Source: Icerya purchasi (Eukaryota; Arthropoda; Insecta; Hemiptera; Monophlebidae). Taken from it: a stretch of DNA of 64,000 nucleotides. The notes beneath the pieces are model-generated. The model worked only from the letters and a program-made list of their open reading frames with translations. It did no database searches and had not been told where the DNA came from. The stretch is from positions 177,204,060-177,268,059 of the forward strand of contig CM077115.1 in the NCBI GenBank assembly GCA_039619475.1. The letters are read 5' to 3'. Below are positions 34,233 to 44,849 of this stretch, piece after piece. A program made the translations under genes and the position numbers. Numbering within the stretch: the first letter of the stretch is position 1; each line of letters opens with the position of its first letter.

Positions 34233-37030
34233 TGATTTCTGATCATATTATAATCGCTAAAGTACAAACAATAACCATAATTGCGACATATCTTTCTCCT
34301 AATGAAGAAATAGAAACAAAAATTAACATGATTCAAATGTACTTAAATAAAAACAACAACAGAGAAAAAATCTTAATTATAGGAGATTTTAATACTCGAT
34401 CAACGTTATATGAGAAATTAAAACGAAACTATAAAACACAAAGAACAGAAAAATTTGAGGAATTCCTCTTCAGCAATAACCTAACAGTTAAAAATAAATA
34501 TAACAACAAAACCTTTGAAAACAAAAACGGTTCTAGTGTAATCGACCTTGTCATAGCAAACGATAAAATAAAAAAGAAAGTACAAGAGATCAAAATAAAA
34601 GACAGCACTCTTTCTTAACACAAAACAATAAAATTAACCATAAAAAACTTGGAGAACCAACAAGACACCTTACAGGAGATTAAAGCAATAAACTACAGCA
34701 ACTTTGAAGAAGAATTTAAAAAAACCGATCTAAATGACGAATTGAAATCTATCAAAAAATCATTGAATATAGAAGAGATAAATAAAAATGTAGAAACAGT
34801 ACTAATTAAAATAAATAAAATTAGAGAAAAAAGTATGGTTAAAAAACTAATTAACACTACAAATACATGGTGGAGTAATAAACTAGAAATATACAAGCAG
34901 GTAATAAAAAAACTGACAAGAATTAAATATAAATACAACCAGGAAAAAGACTCAATAAAATTAAACATAATAACTGAAACAATCACACAGATTAGGAAAG
35001 ATTACAAAAGGGAAATCGACAACAACAGAACAGAAATGTGGAAAAAACTTGTAAACAATTCAGCGGTATGGGGTAAGCCATACAAAGTAATAATGAACAA
35101 ATTAACAAAATTTAATTTCCCCCCGTTGAAAAATGACCAGAGTCTAACGGTAACAGAAGAAAAAGAAAAATATGAATTGATATGCGAAAAACTATTCCCA
35201 CAAGTAAACGATACTATACCGGACTATCCTAAAAACTCGAATAGTGAAGATACTAAATTATCTACCGAACTATATGAAATCAATCACATAATCAAGAATT
35301 TAAACAACAGAAAAGCAAATGGACCGGATGGGATATCAAATAAAATGATAAAAATAATTCATGAAAATAACCCAGACATTTTACTCACAATTTACAATAA
35401 ATATCTGGAACTTAATTATTTCCCCCATTTCTGGAAAACTTGTAAAATAAAACTGCTTAATAAACCAGGGAAAGATCCGACCATGCCAAACTCATATAGA
35501 CCTATTGCTCTCTTGCCTAATTTAGGAAAAGTCTACGAGAAAATAATACGACTTAAATTAGAAGAACAGGTCACAACAAGAAACATGATACACAGAAATC
35601 AGTTCGGCTATATAAAAAAGAAATCCACGGAAAATGCAATAGACACCTGTATCAAAAAAATGGAAACAAACAAAATACACAATAACATGAAAATGACACT
35701 ACTGATCAGTTTCGATATAAGTGGAGCCTTTGATGCAATTAAATGGTCCTCCATATTAAATTGTCTTAAAGAAAACAATATTCAAGATAACTTGCTAAAC
35801 ATAATTAAAAGTTTTTTACTAAACAGAGAAATAAAATTCTATAATAATGAAGAATTAATATATCGAAAAACACTAAAAGCAGGAGTACCGCAGGGATCAG
35901 CACTATCCCCAACTATTTTTAACATTGCGATGGCTAAGGTACATAATGTATGCGACCTTAATGGGAATAATATGGAACTAATAAGCTATGCAGATGATCT
36001 TCTATTAATAGCAGGGATTCAGGATGTCAAAGATATCAAACCAATTAACACCATCATCAAGGCAATAAATAACACTTTGAAACTATTAGGGCTAAAAATA
36101 AATCCTGAGAAAACAAACAGCATTTTAGTAACAAGGAAACATAAGAAAGAAAATATAAAAGAAGACATAGGAAGGGAACTGAAACTGGAAGATTCAAATA
36201 TACTTTTAAAGAAGGAAATGAAGTATCTGGGCATTATATTAGATGAAAACCTCCATTTCACTAGTCACATCAATTACGTAGTAGGAAAAATCAAAAAAGT
36301 TTACAGCAAAATAACTGCTCTATACAACAATACCTTTGGCATCAAATCTACAGACAGAAAAATTATATATTCGGCGCTATTTAGGTCCATTATAGAATAT
36401 GGCAGCACAATATACTACCCCAAAATGAAAAAAGAAGATAAAAAAAAGATTAGAAAAGAGCAACGGAAAATATTATTGGGAATTATATCTGCATATAGAA
36501 CGGTATCGTATACTGCAACCAATGTAACTGCAGGAGTACTACCTATTGACCTACAGATACAGCAAAGCAATGAAATTAAAGCAACAAAATCATCAAGCAT
36601 TACCGACAAACAAAAAAAAGAAAACATAAAGGAAATAAAAATTAAATATAACAACCTCTGGCAAGAGGAGTATAACGCTGAAAAAACAGGAAGAAGAACC
36701 TTTAAACTAATTCCAAATATCGAAGAAAAATTTAAAAATAAGATACTAGAACCTAATTTTTACCTTACTCAATTTTTAACAGGACATGGAAATTTTGGAG
36801 AATACCTCAAAAAATATAAAATAACAGAAAAAGACACATGCATAAACTGTAAAAAAGACATAATAGACACTCCGGATCATTCCTTTTTAAGCTGTCCAAA
36901 CTTCAGTCAAATCAGGATAAAATATAAAATAGAAGAAATCAATGAGAAATGGTTTACCAACCGGAAAAACACAAAAACAACGATGGAATATGTAAATGAA
37001 ATAATGAAAAACAAAGAGAAGTACATTTAA
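34233..37030 (+). pseudogene. R1-clade ORF2: endonuclease (broken) and reverse transcriptase (open)
   Basis: The first 385 bases encode the second half of an APE endonuclease: IIATYLSPNEEIE, IIGDFNTRS and SSVIDLVIAN. The frame then meets TAA at 34616-34618, replacing the Asp codon of the conserved SDH motif (the text continues HKTIKLTIK in the same frame). Downstream the frame is open for 793 codons. RT motifs are PNSYRPIALLPNLGKVYEK, RNQFGYIKKKSTENA, SFDISGAFDA (near residue 354), AGVPQGSALSPTIFN, LISYADDLLLIAG (near 445) and MKYLGIILDENLHF. A terminal finger, Cys-X2-Cys-X9-His-X4-Cys (CINCKK...HSFLSC), lies near residue 730. Strong A-bias in codons. Confidence 0.88.
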
Positions 37031-37045
37031 ATAATAAGGTATTAA

Positions 37046-37350
37046 ATGTAGGTGAATACATCCTGTTTGTTAAAATGGTATAATAAAATAAACTTTAATA
37101 ACAAACAATATAGATCAATAAATTAGATAAATACCTATTTAGAAACGTTTTCGGGCATAACCCATCATCAGCTAACACTAACTTAAAGGAAACTTAAAAC
37201 ATACTGAAGTGAATATAGGGAATACATGGGTATATATAGTAGATGTAAAGAGGAATAAACATGGCAGGTATAAAAATCTATATGTTGAAAATGCTAATAA
37301 CTAATATAATTTATTGATCTATATTGTTTGTTATTAAAGTTTATTTTATT
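37046..37350 (-). mobile_element. Penelope-like terminal-repeat insertion in the R1 3' UTR
   Basis: A 305-bp insertion is flanked by the exact 12-bp duplication ATAAGGTATTAA (37034-37045 and 37351-37362). Inside, two 45-bp perfect inverted repeats (37081-37125 and 37307-37351) bracket a segment with a hammerhead-like motif on the minus strand. A 35-base piece lies outside the left inverted repeat. Penelope-like elements are known for terminal repeats with hammerhead ribozymes and for inverted end pieces, and this fits. No RT or GIY-YIG sequence is present, so it is a terminal fragment only. Confidence 0.55.
37139..37176 (-). ncRNA. Hammerhead-ribozyme-like motif
   Basis: On the minus strand: GTTAG, CTGATGA, T, GGG-TTATG-CCC, GAAA, AC-GT, TT, CTAA. 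This matches hammerhead order: outer stem GUUAG/CUAAA, core CUGAUGA, a GGG/CCC stem, GAAA, and a minimal AAC/GUU stem, with cleavage expected before CUAA. One extra U between the core and the second stem departs from the consensus, so activity is doubtful. Very short third stems are known in type I hammerheads of Penelope-like elements. Confidence 0.4.
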
Positions 37351-37513
37351 ATAAGGTATTAACGTTAAGTCGCGTACTTAATTAATATAATTGTGATGAC
37401 CTGAGGAACACTGATAAGCGAATTCAGCAAAAAGTGATCCTCAGGCCATAATACCATTATTGTAAAATTGTATTTAATAATAAATGAATTAAAAAAAAAA
37501 AAAAAAAAAAAAA

Positions 37514-37527
37514 AGTATCATTTTGGG
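37514..37527. repeat. Target-site duplication of the R1-clade element (right copy)
   Basis: AGTATCATTTTGGG, identical to 34219-34232, directly follows the poly(A). Confidence 0.88.
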
Positions 37528-38760
37528 ACTGGAGAGAATTAAACAATTATGTATTTATGAGTATAGTCTCTATCTGAAATTATGAACACACACGGAGGGG
37601 GTTCAACAACATAACCAAATATGGAAAGGACGAAGGTACTGATGATTAACTTTTATTTCCAAAATACGCGAACAAATAACTAGCTAGCTCAGTCGTTAGT
37701 ATCCATCTGTCAGTATCAGATTTCTTCTTTCTTTTTCGTTTCTCCATCCTTTTTTTTGTTTTTGCTATCCCTTTCAGCGTCAAACATGCTCGCACGCCAA
37801 ATTTACTTATTGAGCTGCATTAGCACACTTTGTTTTTTTCCCAAATTTGATGGATTCGTTAAATATTGACACGTTAATCCAGCGCAAGTGATGATAATTT
37901 TCGATATTTTTAATTTTGGAATTCCAATTTCAGTCGAACGAAATATCACTACCTATAATACTTCTTTTTGTCGCTTCAAAGGAATTCCTCTTTGAATGTT
38001 ACTAGAATCATAAAAATGACGGTACTATCCGCTTTAATTAAGAAAATTTCTGAAGAACGAGTTGAATTTTGAAAATTCATCACAGCAAACATCGTTCAAA
38101 TGTTTAAAAAAGTAATCTTCCAAATATTAATTAATTAACTTTAAAATTAGCAGTCTGATGATCGAATATGAAGAAAGTTTGTCACTTTTGCGAAAATTGC
38201 TTATTTGCGTAGAGAAATGCGATTAAGAATGGCAGTGATCGCGTTAGAAAGTTCTCCGTTATTTATGGTCGACTGCTCAACTTTTTCCCTTTCCAATTAC
38301 ATCTTGAAGAAATAGAACGTCCAGAAAATTTGCCTGCCTCTTGCATTTCACCTATCTCGTTCGAGAGCTTTCGCTGGTCCATTATGCCCATCATTTTTGG
38401 AATTTACTCTTCCTCTCCCCTATGCAATAATTAATTATCTACTTAGATAATTTTATCGATTATTTTACGGTTTTCTAGTAGAAGTCTGATTTGATGTTAA
38501 CAGAGTATAAACCATACCGGTCGATTAAACAAACACCGCTACTCTTATTCCTAGTTGTAAGGCGACATTTTCGCATCTATTTTATTAAGATAAACAATCA
38601 CTTCTTCAATTTCGTTATTTATTAATCGACACTTTAAGTTTAATGTTTACTTCGAAACTCGTTAAAATTAGCTCTTATAGAGTAAAATGTATATGTAAAA
38701 TAAATGGCCCCCAGCAGTTGTTCAAATTCCGATAACAATAAAAAGATATTGCCTAATATG
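37528..38760. other. No recognised feature
   Basis: AT-rich sequence with only short frames. No transposon termini were recognised until the hAT-like end at 38761. Confidence 0.4.
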
Positions 38761-39469
38761 GTGGTCTTCAACCTTTCGTTACACAAAGACCAACATAGAT
38801 ATTTCGCGAAGAGGCGCGCAACTCAGAATTGTTATACTAATGTTTCAAAAAACTAGAGATATAAAAACAGTTATCTGTCTTTTAGTTAGAAATTCGTTAT
38901 AGACAAGGAAATTAATGTGAAAAATTGGTGTACGTATGAAATGACTTTGATCGGAAAGAAAGCAAAAACCTTAAACATAACCTTCCGCAATAATGAGGTT
39001 ATTAAAATGAAACCGATAGTTTCGTTAAATTAATTTAATTTAATTTTAAAAGATTAACTGAAATTAAATTATACAGTTTTTTGATTCTCAAGAAAATAAA
39101 ATTGTATGCTTTCTGCAAATTGTTAGTACGCGATACATGGAATTGTTTATTTTTCGCGAGTTCATTAAACTTTCTCTTCTGCAGTACTGCAATTCTAAGA
39201 GTGTTTTCCTCAAATGAGCGTCAGTCACTTGATTTTTATCAGACAGTTTTTAATTTTCGAAAACAATGGTTCACATAAGTGAAGGTGCTCAACAATAGCA
39301 TCATATCTAAAACATATTTTCGAATGATTGGAAAAAGATCATTTTACTAACATTCTTTTTCTTTTAACTCCATTAACAGCAAGTCAAAATTATCATTCCT
39401 CTGCAGGTCAATTAATTCCTATTTGGAAATTTGCAGTCGTGTATAATCGGCAAACACATGTTGGAATGC
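38761..39469 (-). pseudogene. hAT transposon relic cut off by the palindrome
   Basis: The end GTGGTCTTCAACC with AAAGACC nearby resembles a hAT terminus. On the minus strand, pieces of the C-terminal transposase region can be read between about 39060 and 39450: ELIDLQRNDNFDLLLMELKE, then IRKYVLDMMLL and CEPLFSKIKNCLIKIK, interrupted by stops. These match the order of a GTF2IRD2/ZBED-type hAT C terminus. Coding-like sequence continues to the palindrome border at 39469, and the rest of the element is not found on the far side. The relic is therefore truncated by, or joined to, the palindrome. Confidence 0.55.
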
Positions 39470-39524
39470 TAGTAGTATAAAAATGGGGGTTCTGGGCCAG
39501 TGGGTGAGGGGGGTGAGGGGGGAA

Positions 39525-39538
39525 GTGTGACGTCACAC
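39525..39538. promoter_or_regulatory. 14-bp palindrome with TGACGTCA core near left terminus
   Basis: GTGTGACGTCACAC is a perfect palindrome about 55 bases from the arm end and is repeated at 58024-58037. TGACGTCA is the full CRE/bZIP consensus. It could be a protein-binding site for the element or chance. Confidence 0.4.
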
Positions 39539-39539
39539 C

Positions 39540-39730
39540 CCCAACTACCCCTATTCTGGTGCAAAGGTCACCCAACTACCCCTATTCTGGTGCAAAGGTC
39601 ACCCAACTACCCCTATTCTGGTGTGAAGGTCACCCAACTACCCTTTAAAATGCCAAAAAGTCACCCAACTACCCCTATCCCAGCCCAAAGGTCACCCAAC
39701 TACCCCTATTTCCAGGCAAAATTTAACCCA
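39540..39730 (+). repeat. 31-bp subterminal tandem array, left end
   Basis: About six units of CCAACTACCCCTATTCTGGT plus GCAAAGGTCAC. The first two are identical, and later units diverge (CAGCCCAAAGGTCAC, CCAGGCAAAATTTAAC). The right end has one unit fewer. Confidence 0.9.
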
Positions 39731-40894
39731 AATGCCTTTAAAATCAGTGAAAACTAACCCAACTACCCTGCAAATGCCAAAAAGTCACCAAACTACCCCT
39801 ATCCTAGCCCAAAGGCCACCCAACTACCCCCTAGTCCCACCCTACCCTCAAAAACTACCCCTTCATCTAATTTAATCTAGACATCTTAAAACAACCAAAC
39901 TACCCTCTTTTAGTATTCCACCCCTATTCTCCACCCCCTCACCCTTAAAAACTACCCCTTGATCTATTTTAATCCAGAGCTCTAAAAGTAACCAAATCAC
40001 CCTCTTCCCAGTACCCCATCCCTATTTTATACCCCCTCACCCTCAAAAAAACACTCCTTCATCTATTTTAATCCAGAGCCCTAAATTAACTCATCTACCT
40101 TTTCCAGGATAATCAACCCCACTGTTTTCAACCCCTCCTTGCCAAAACTACCATAATTCTCTTGGAACAGTTTAATATCTAATCCACCCCTCACCCTACA
40201 GTCTGTCATTACCATTGTAACCCAACCCACACTATAACCCAACCACTACCCATCACCCCACAGTTCATCATTAATTATATAACACAACCCATACTATAAC
40301 CTAACCACCACCAACCACCCTCACATACATACTAAGTACTATCCTCTACACCCCATAGCCTGCTCGACCATAGCATAAAATGTGATGAATATTAGTGTGA
40401 TAGATAGTACCAATACATACACAGCATCACACATATACACTAAAATTAACTGCTACAGTCCATTTAATTATCCTTTCCATAGTGGCACATCTAACTCCCC
40501 AATGCATTTCTCCAGATTTTCCATTGATGCTTTTGTAGAATGTTTCAGTTTGATCGTGTCTAAAACATTGACCGGACGTCTGCCCAGCATGGTCGCATAG
40601 CTACCCTATATAGGAAGAATATCTTAGACGCCTTAGTAACCACCCCTTCTAAGCTGATTGGGGCAAGGCTCTTCTGCAACCATTTACTAATCACTACTTC
40701 ATAGGTCATCACCTCAGCTTCAGTCGCTATTGCACTGACATGTAGTAAACGTTTTTCCTCATTTTTAACTAATTATGGTCAATTTACCACTATTTCTCAC
40801 TGTTTTCTTACATTTCAGCATTTTTACACTATTTTTGGCAACATTTGCTATTTCTCACCATTTTCCTATGTTTTAGCGCTTTTCACACAACTAT

Positions 40895-41428
40895 ACTGAT
40901 CTACATCCTTGATAACCTTCTCTAGGTTTCCTTTCAGCCCCTCCACCTCCACCAATCACATCTCCAGCTTAGAGAACACCACTGCTGTAGAATATTTTAT
41001 GTATTCCACTACAGTCTGCAGTTGCCTATGGGCTGTATCGCCCGAGTCAGTCATATCTTTGAGTGCCTGATCTAGCGCATCAAACCCAGCTAGGTTTTAT
41101 CTTTGGTCACCCAATGCTGGAGGATCCACTTGGCAGCTTCCACATGATAATCACACTGATGCTTGATAAGAGCATCCTGCAGAGCAATCACATCCAAGAC
41201 ATCAACTAGATGTCTGCCCAGCATGGTCACATAGCTACTATATGTAAGGAGAATATCTTTAAATGCCTTAGCAACCACCCATTTTAAGCTGGTACAGGCA
41301 AGGGCTCTGCATGGCCATTTTCCAATCACCACTTCATCATCCATTGCCTCAGCTTCAGTCACTACTGCACTGTCATATAGTAAACATTTTTTTTCCCCAA
41401 AGTATTTGTAATTAATGTTGAAGTCCAA
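40895..41428 (-). pseudogene. Decayed gene block A in left arm (unrecognised protein family)
   Basis: The minus-strand frame 41090-41428 (112 codons) includes EAEAMDDEVVIGKWPCRALA, then RHLVDVLDVIALQDALIKHQ and AAKWILQHWVTKDK. After a one-base shift the text continues LAGFDALDQALKDMTDSG, HRQLQTVVEYIKYSTAVV and, past one TGA, LVEVEGLKGNLEKVIKDV. The heptad-like pattern of the second part suggests a coiled coil. A second diverged copy lies next to it (about 40500-40760) and a third at about 43745-44040. The presence of several paralogous blocks shows a once-coding tandem family. I cannot name it. Confidence 0.5.
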
Positions 41429-41433
41429 GTCAT

Positions 41434-42060
41434 ATGATTGATAGTAATGATAGTAACAATGGTGGTGGTGATGGTGATGTTAATGACAGCAATGTTGACA
41501 ATAATGCTAGTAATGATGATAACAATGCAGAAAATTATAATGAGGGTGATGGTAGTAATAACAATGCCAGTGATGCTAGTGCTGATGACAACAACATTGA
41601 CAATGATAGCACTGCTGATGACAATAACACTGACAATGATGCTTATGATAATGACAACACTAATGATGGTGATGATAATAGCAAGGCTAGTGGTGTGGGC
41701 TGTTAGAAGGTTATAGGAATGGTGGTGGTGTCTTTGACATCATGCATTATTGTATACATATAGTATCAATCAGCATATTTGTGATAGTAGTGTATACAGC
41801 AGTGTGTATTAGTATATATGATGTCTTTGTGATGATGCTGGCAATGATGGTGATGATGGTGGTAGTAAAAATGCCAGTGATGCTTATGACAGTAACATTG
41901 ACTATGATGATGGTGATGGCAGCAGTGTGCATTAGTGTATATAGTGTCTGTGTTATGGTTAGTAGTGATGGTATAAACAGTGGTATGTATTAGTGTATGT
42001 AGTGTCTTTGTGATAGTGTTGGTGCTGCTTGTGTCATCAGAGGGGGTGTAGGGGGTCGCT
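41434..42060 (+). repeat. GAT/AAT/AGT minisatellite, block 1 (left arm)
   Basis: Degenerate units such as GATGCTAGTAATGATGATAA and GACAATGTTGACAATTATG. The reading frames through it (Asn/Asp-rich in one frame, Met/Val/Leu-rich in another) are a by-product of the trinucleotide repeat. The mirror is at about 55534-56160. Confidence 0.8.
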
Positions 42061-42454
42061 GGGGCACAGCAGGAATGTTAGGCGATAGTATACAGTTGGA
42101 ATTTCCCAAATAACAAATTGCTTATGCTTTTTGTGTGCACCCACATCCTGCACAGATGGAAGCAATGTACATGTTGGTTTGCTAGCAATTGGTCACTAAT
42201 TACTAGTCGATTTCTCATTATATCTCATAAGTTTCTTGTGTATTAGCACTTTTTACACTATTTTTCACCAATTTGTGCTATTTCGCATCATTTCTTATGT
42301 TTGAACACTTCTTACACATTTTGTTTGATATATTCACCATTTTCTCATATTGTAACACCTTTTACAGGGCTTCCTCAATTTTTACCATCTTTCATCAATA
42401 ATTCCATTAATTTGACCCTCCAAATCATCGTTCTACCTTATAAGCTAATTTTTA

Positions 42455-42679
42455 CTATACCTCTTGTGCTAATCCTTTAAGTTCCTCAATGTTATATATT
42501 TTTGCTATAGTATCCACACAAACATTTTTTTTTTTTGTCTTATGTAATTGTATAAATCCAGTTAGGGCCTGCATTATTTCAAGTATATCTCCACTCTGAA
42601 ATGTGTTGGCGCATCTTTTTGTGTTAAAGACAAATCCATAACATGTTTGTCTGCTATTAATTGCTGTATTGATGCTACA
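42455..42679 (-). pseudogene. Coding relic C, 75 codons open (left arm)
   Basis: Reads SINTAINSRQTCYGFVFNTK, then TFQSGDILEIMQALTGFIQL, NVCVDTIAKIYNIEELKGLA, ending EV and a stop. An overlapping second frame (RQSNVASIQQLIADKHVMDL) is also open over the first third, indicating one frameshift. A diverged paralogue around 45955-46090 preserves VDIIIKIYNIQEIIGSIQE. The product is unrecognised. Confidence 0.4.
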
Positions 42680-44042
42680 TTTGATTGCCTAGTCAATGTA
42701 ATACTTTCCTAACCAGTTCCTTCTGTTTATGCTTGTGTACACTTATGCATTACTATTGACCGTCTACCATTAAACTTTTCCAACCCCATACCAAATCTGC
42801 TGTTTTTTGCATCTGCATGCTTCAGGGATGTGCTCCGCTACATCTATAACCAATCTGTGCTAATATAACTTACTAATCTATGCTACACTGATTTTGGGTG
42901 TTTGTGTATGTGTATGTGTATGTGCTTTTGCATGTGCACATGTGCATGTGCCTGCACGTGAGTATGTGTATGTGTGTAACTATGTGTGGATGGGCATGCA
43001 TGTGTTAATTACATTGTCGTCACCATCGTCGTTATCACAATTATTATAAAAATTGTAAAGTGTACTTGTCACTGCAATAATCAAAATTGACCTTGGTAAA
43101 TCCCATCAGGCACACCACCACAGCTAAAATAGGCATTAGTGTTAGAGTTAACCTGGGATGTGAGCAGTAGATAAATAGTTGTGTCAGAAATGCCCACTAG
43201 ATATACAGTTTTTCTTATTAAATTTTAAGAAAATGTATTTTTTTCTATAAGTTGGGAATAGTAGTCTTTTGAATAGTACACAAGACGTCCGAGTATTGGT
43301 TATAATGAAAAGTTCCAACAGCAGTAACCTTTTTGCAGATTTTTTTTTTCTTCCAACTCTGCAAGAACCATTTGTAATTTAGCGTCTAACTCTTTATGGT
43401 ATCAATCTTCTTCTGTGATAACCTTCTCTATTTTTACCTTTCAGACTCTAGACTTCTGCTAGGCACATCTCCAGCATAGTGATCACAGCGGGTGTAGTAT
43501 GTTTCAGGGCGTCCATGGCAGTCTTCATGTGAATATGGGGTTTAATGGCTGAATCGGTCACATCTTTAAGCACCTGGTCATGTTTTCTTCCTTTACCATT
43601 TTCTTACACTTGAACACTATTACACCATTTTCCTCATTTTTAACTAATTATAGCCAATTTTCCGCTATTTCTCACCATCTCCTCACATTTTAGCACTTTT
43701 TATGATGTTTTCATCAATTTTTGCTATTTCTCGCCATTTTCCTATGTTTTAAGTGCTTTTCATAAAATTTTCCACATTTTTTCACCATTTGTGTTAGTTT
43801 CTCCTTCCAACTCTTTACTACGTCCATGTTCGTCCACAATAACCTTCTCTATAGGGGTTTCCTTGTTGAATCGGGCATAGCTTTGAGCGCCAGGTCTAGC
43901 CCATAGAGCTAGGCTTTGTCTTCAGTCGCCCAACTGCTCGAGGTACCATTTGATATCGTCAGTGTAACTATCATGTTGCCATTTAGTAAGAGCGTTCTGA
44001 GGAAAGATCATATCTGAGACATTTACTAGACGTTTGCAGAAA

Positions 44043-44369
44043 GAACTTGATTTTATACATTATTATAATTGTGTGAGCGGCGCATGTGGTAAATTATGCG
44101 ATAATTATAAGACATATTAAAATATTCAAAGTTATAAACATATACTGTATACCCTGAATCAGAATAAAATAGTATTAAGCGGTAGTGACGATAAATTCAC
44201 TTATGGAAATTGTACATATAATGAATTCTATGAAAAGTTTAATATTGTTTTAGCCGAACTAAGAGTGTGTATATTGGAGAAGAATAGGTATATTGCATGA
44301 GTGCGCGGAACTCTGTATTATTATATTAAGTGTGACATTAAGCATTATGTATTGTATTTTACTGTGTAA
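44043..44369 (+). pseudogene. Coding relic B, 109 codons with two stops (left arm)
   Basis: The frame from 44043 reads ELDFIHYYNCVSGACGKLCD, then one TAA, then YKHILYTLNQNKIVLSGSDD, TYNEFYEKFNIVLAELRVCI, one TGA, GTLYYYIKCDIKHYVLYF and a final TAA. The composition is rich in Tyr, Cys and Asn, and the near-continuous frame argues for a former gene. It starts just past the third block A paralogue and points the other way, as a divergent pair would. The mirror copy is at 53121-53447 on the minus strand. No family recognised. Confidence 0.4.
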
Positions 44370-44849
44370 TAAAATTCGCTATATCTGAGAATATGTAGGC
44401 TTAAAATAGTCTGCATAAACTTAGTTATGGTGTATTGAGATAGCGTCTATTCTAATTAAAATGTATTTGCAATTAGATTGGGAGATTTCCCTAAGAGGGG
44501 TCATTTTTCAATATATTTTGTTGTTTTCTACCTAAAATTGAAGCGATTTTAGCCTAAAATGGGGTATTTTGCACTATAATTGCTGTTTTGTGCCTAAAAT
44601 GACTGTATTTTTGGGCGAGATGAAGTTTATCTCCTAAAATTTGATGTTTTTGTCTAAATGTAGTTATTTTAGTCCTAAATGGAATAATTTTCATGTAAAG
44701 AGGAGTGTGTAACCTGAGCTGTATACTTCTTGTTACAGCATTCTATTCATTGTGAAATTATGTTTGAACAGATTGGTGACTGGTTGTGGGAGGTTTATAG
44801 AACTTTCTGATGTATTGATTATAGTATAATGGTTGTTGTGTGTTAGTGA

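Larger units (their letters stand above)
34233..37513 (+). mobile_element. 5'-truncated R1-clade retrotransposon
   Basis: The insertion is bounded by 14-bp duplications (34219-34232 and 37514-37527) and ends in a poly(A) tail at about 37491-37513. It begins inside the endonuclease domain, so ORF1 and the endonuclease N terminus were never copied. The C-terminal arrangement (FLTGHGNFGEYLKKY then a CCHC finger) is typical of the R1/TRAS/Waldo group. Its 3' UTR is interrupted by a separate 305-bp insertion at 37046-37350. It does not sit in rDNA or in telomeric repeats as far as visible. Confidence 0.88.
39470..40380 (+). repeat. Outer terminal repeat of the left arm (C-rich)
   Basis: Rich in CCAACTACCCC and TTTAATCCAGAGCTCTAA units, closing with CACATACATACTAAGTACT and ATCCTCTACACCCCATAGCC. 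The inner end of the same arm carries the same blocks in inverted orientation, so the arm is a unit with its own diverged inverted terminal repeats. The mirror copy is at about 57180-58091. Confidence 0.75.

Noticed and set aside
34693..34986. Minus-strand frames across the R1-clade ORF
   Set aside because: They are complements of an A-rich coding strand and consist of Ile/Phe/Ser/Leu runs without motifs.
39540..39730. CRISPR-like array
   Set aside because: The 31-bp units are directly adjacent with no spacers and lie in a eukaryotic transposon context. It is a simple tandem array.
41434..41716. Asn/Asp-rich and Met/Val-rich open frames of about 90 codons, and similar ones at 47486-47998 and mirrored positions
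   Set aside because: They are translations of a degenerate GAT/AAT/AGT minisatellite. Several overlapping frames are open on both strands at once, which is typical of trinucleotide repeats and not evidence of genes.
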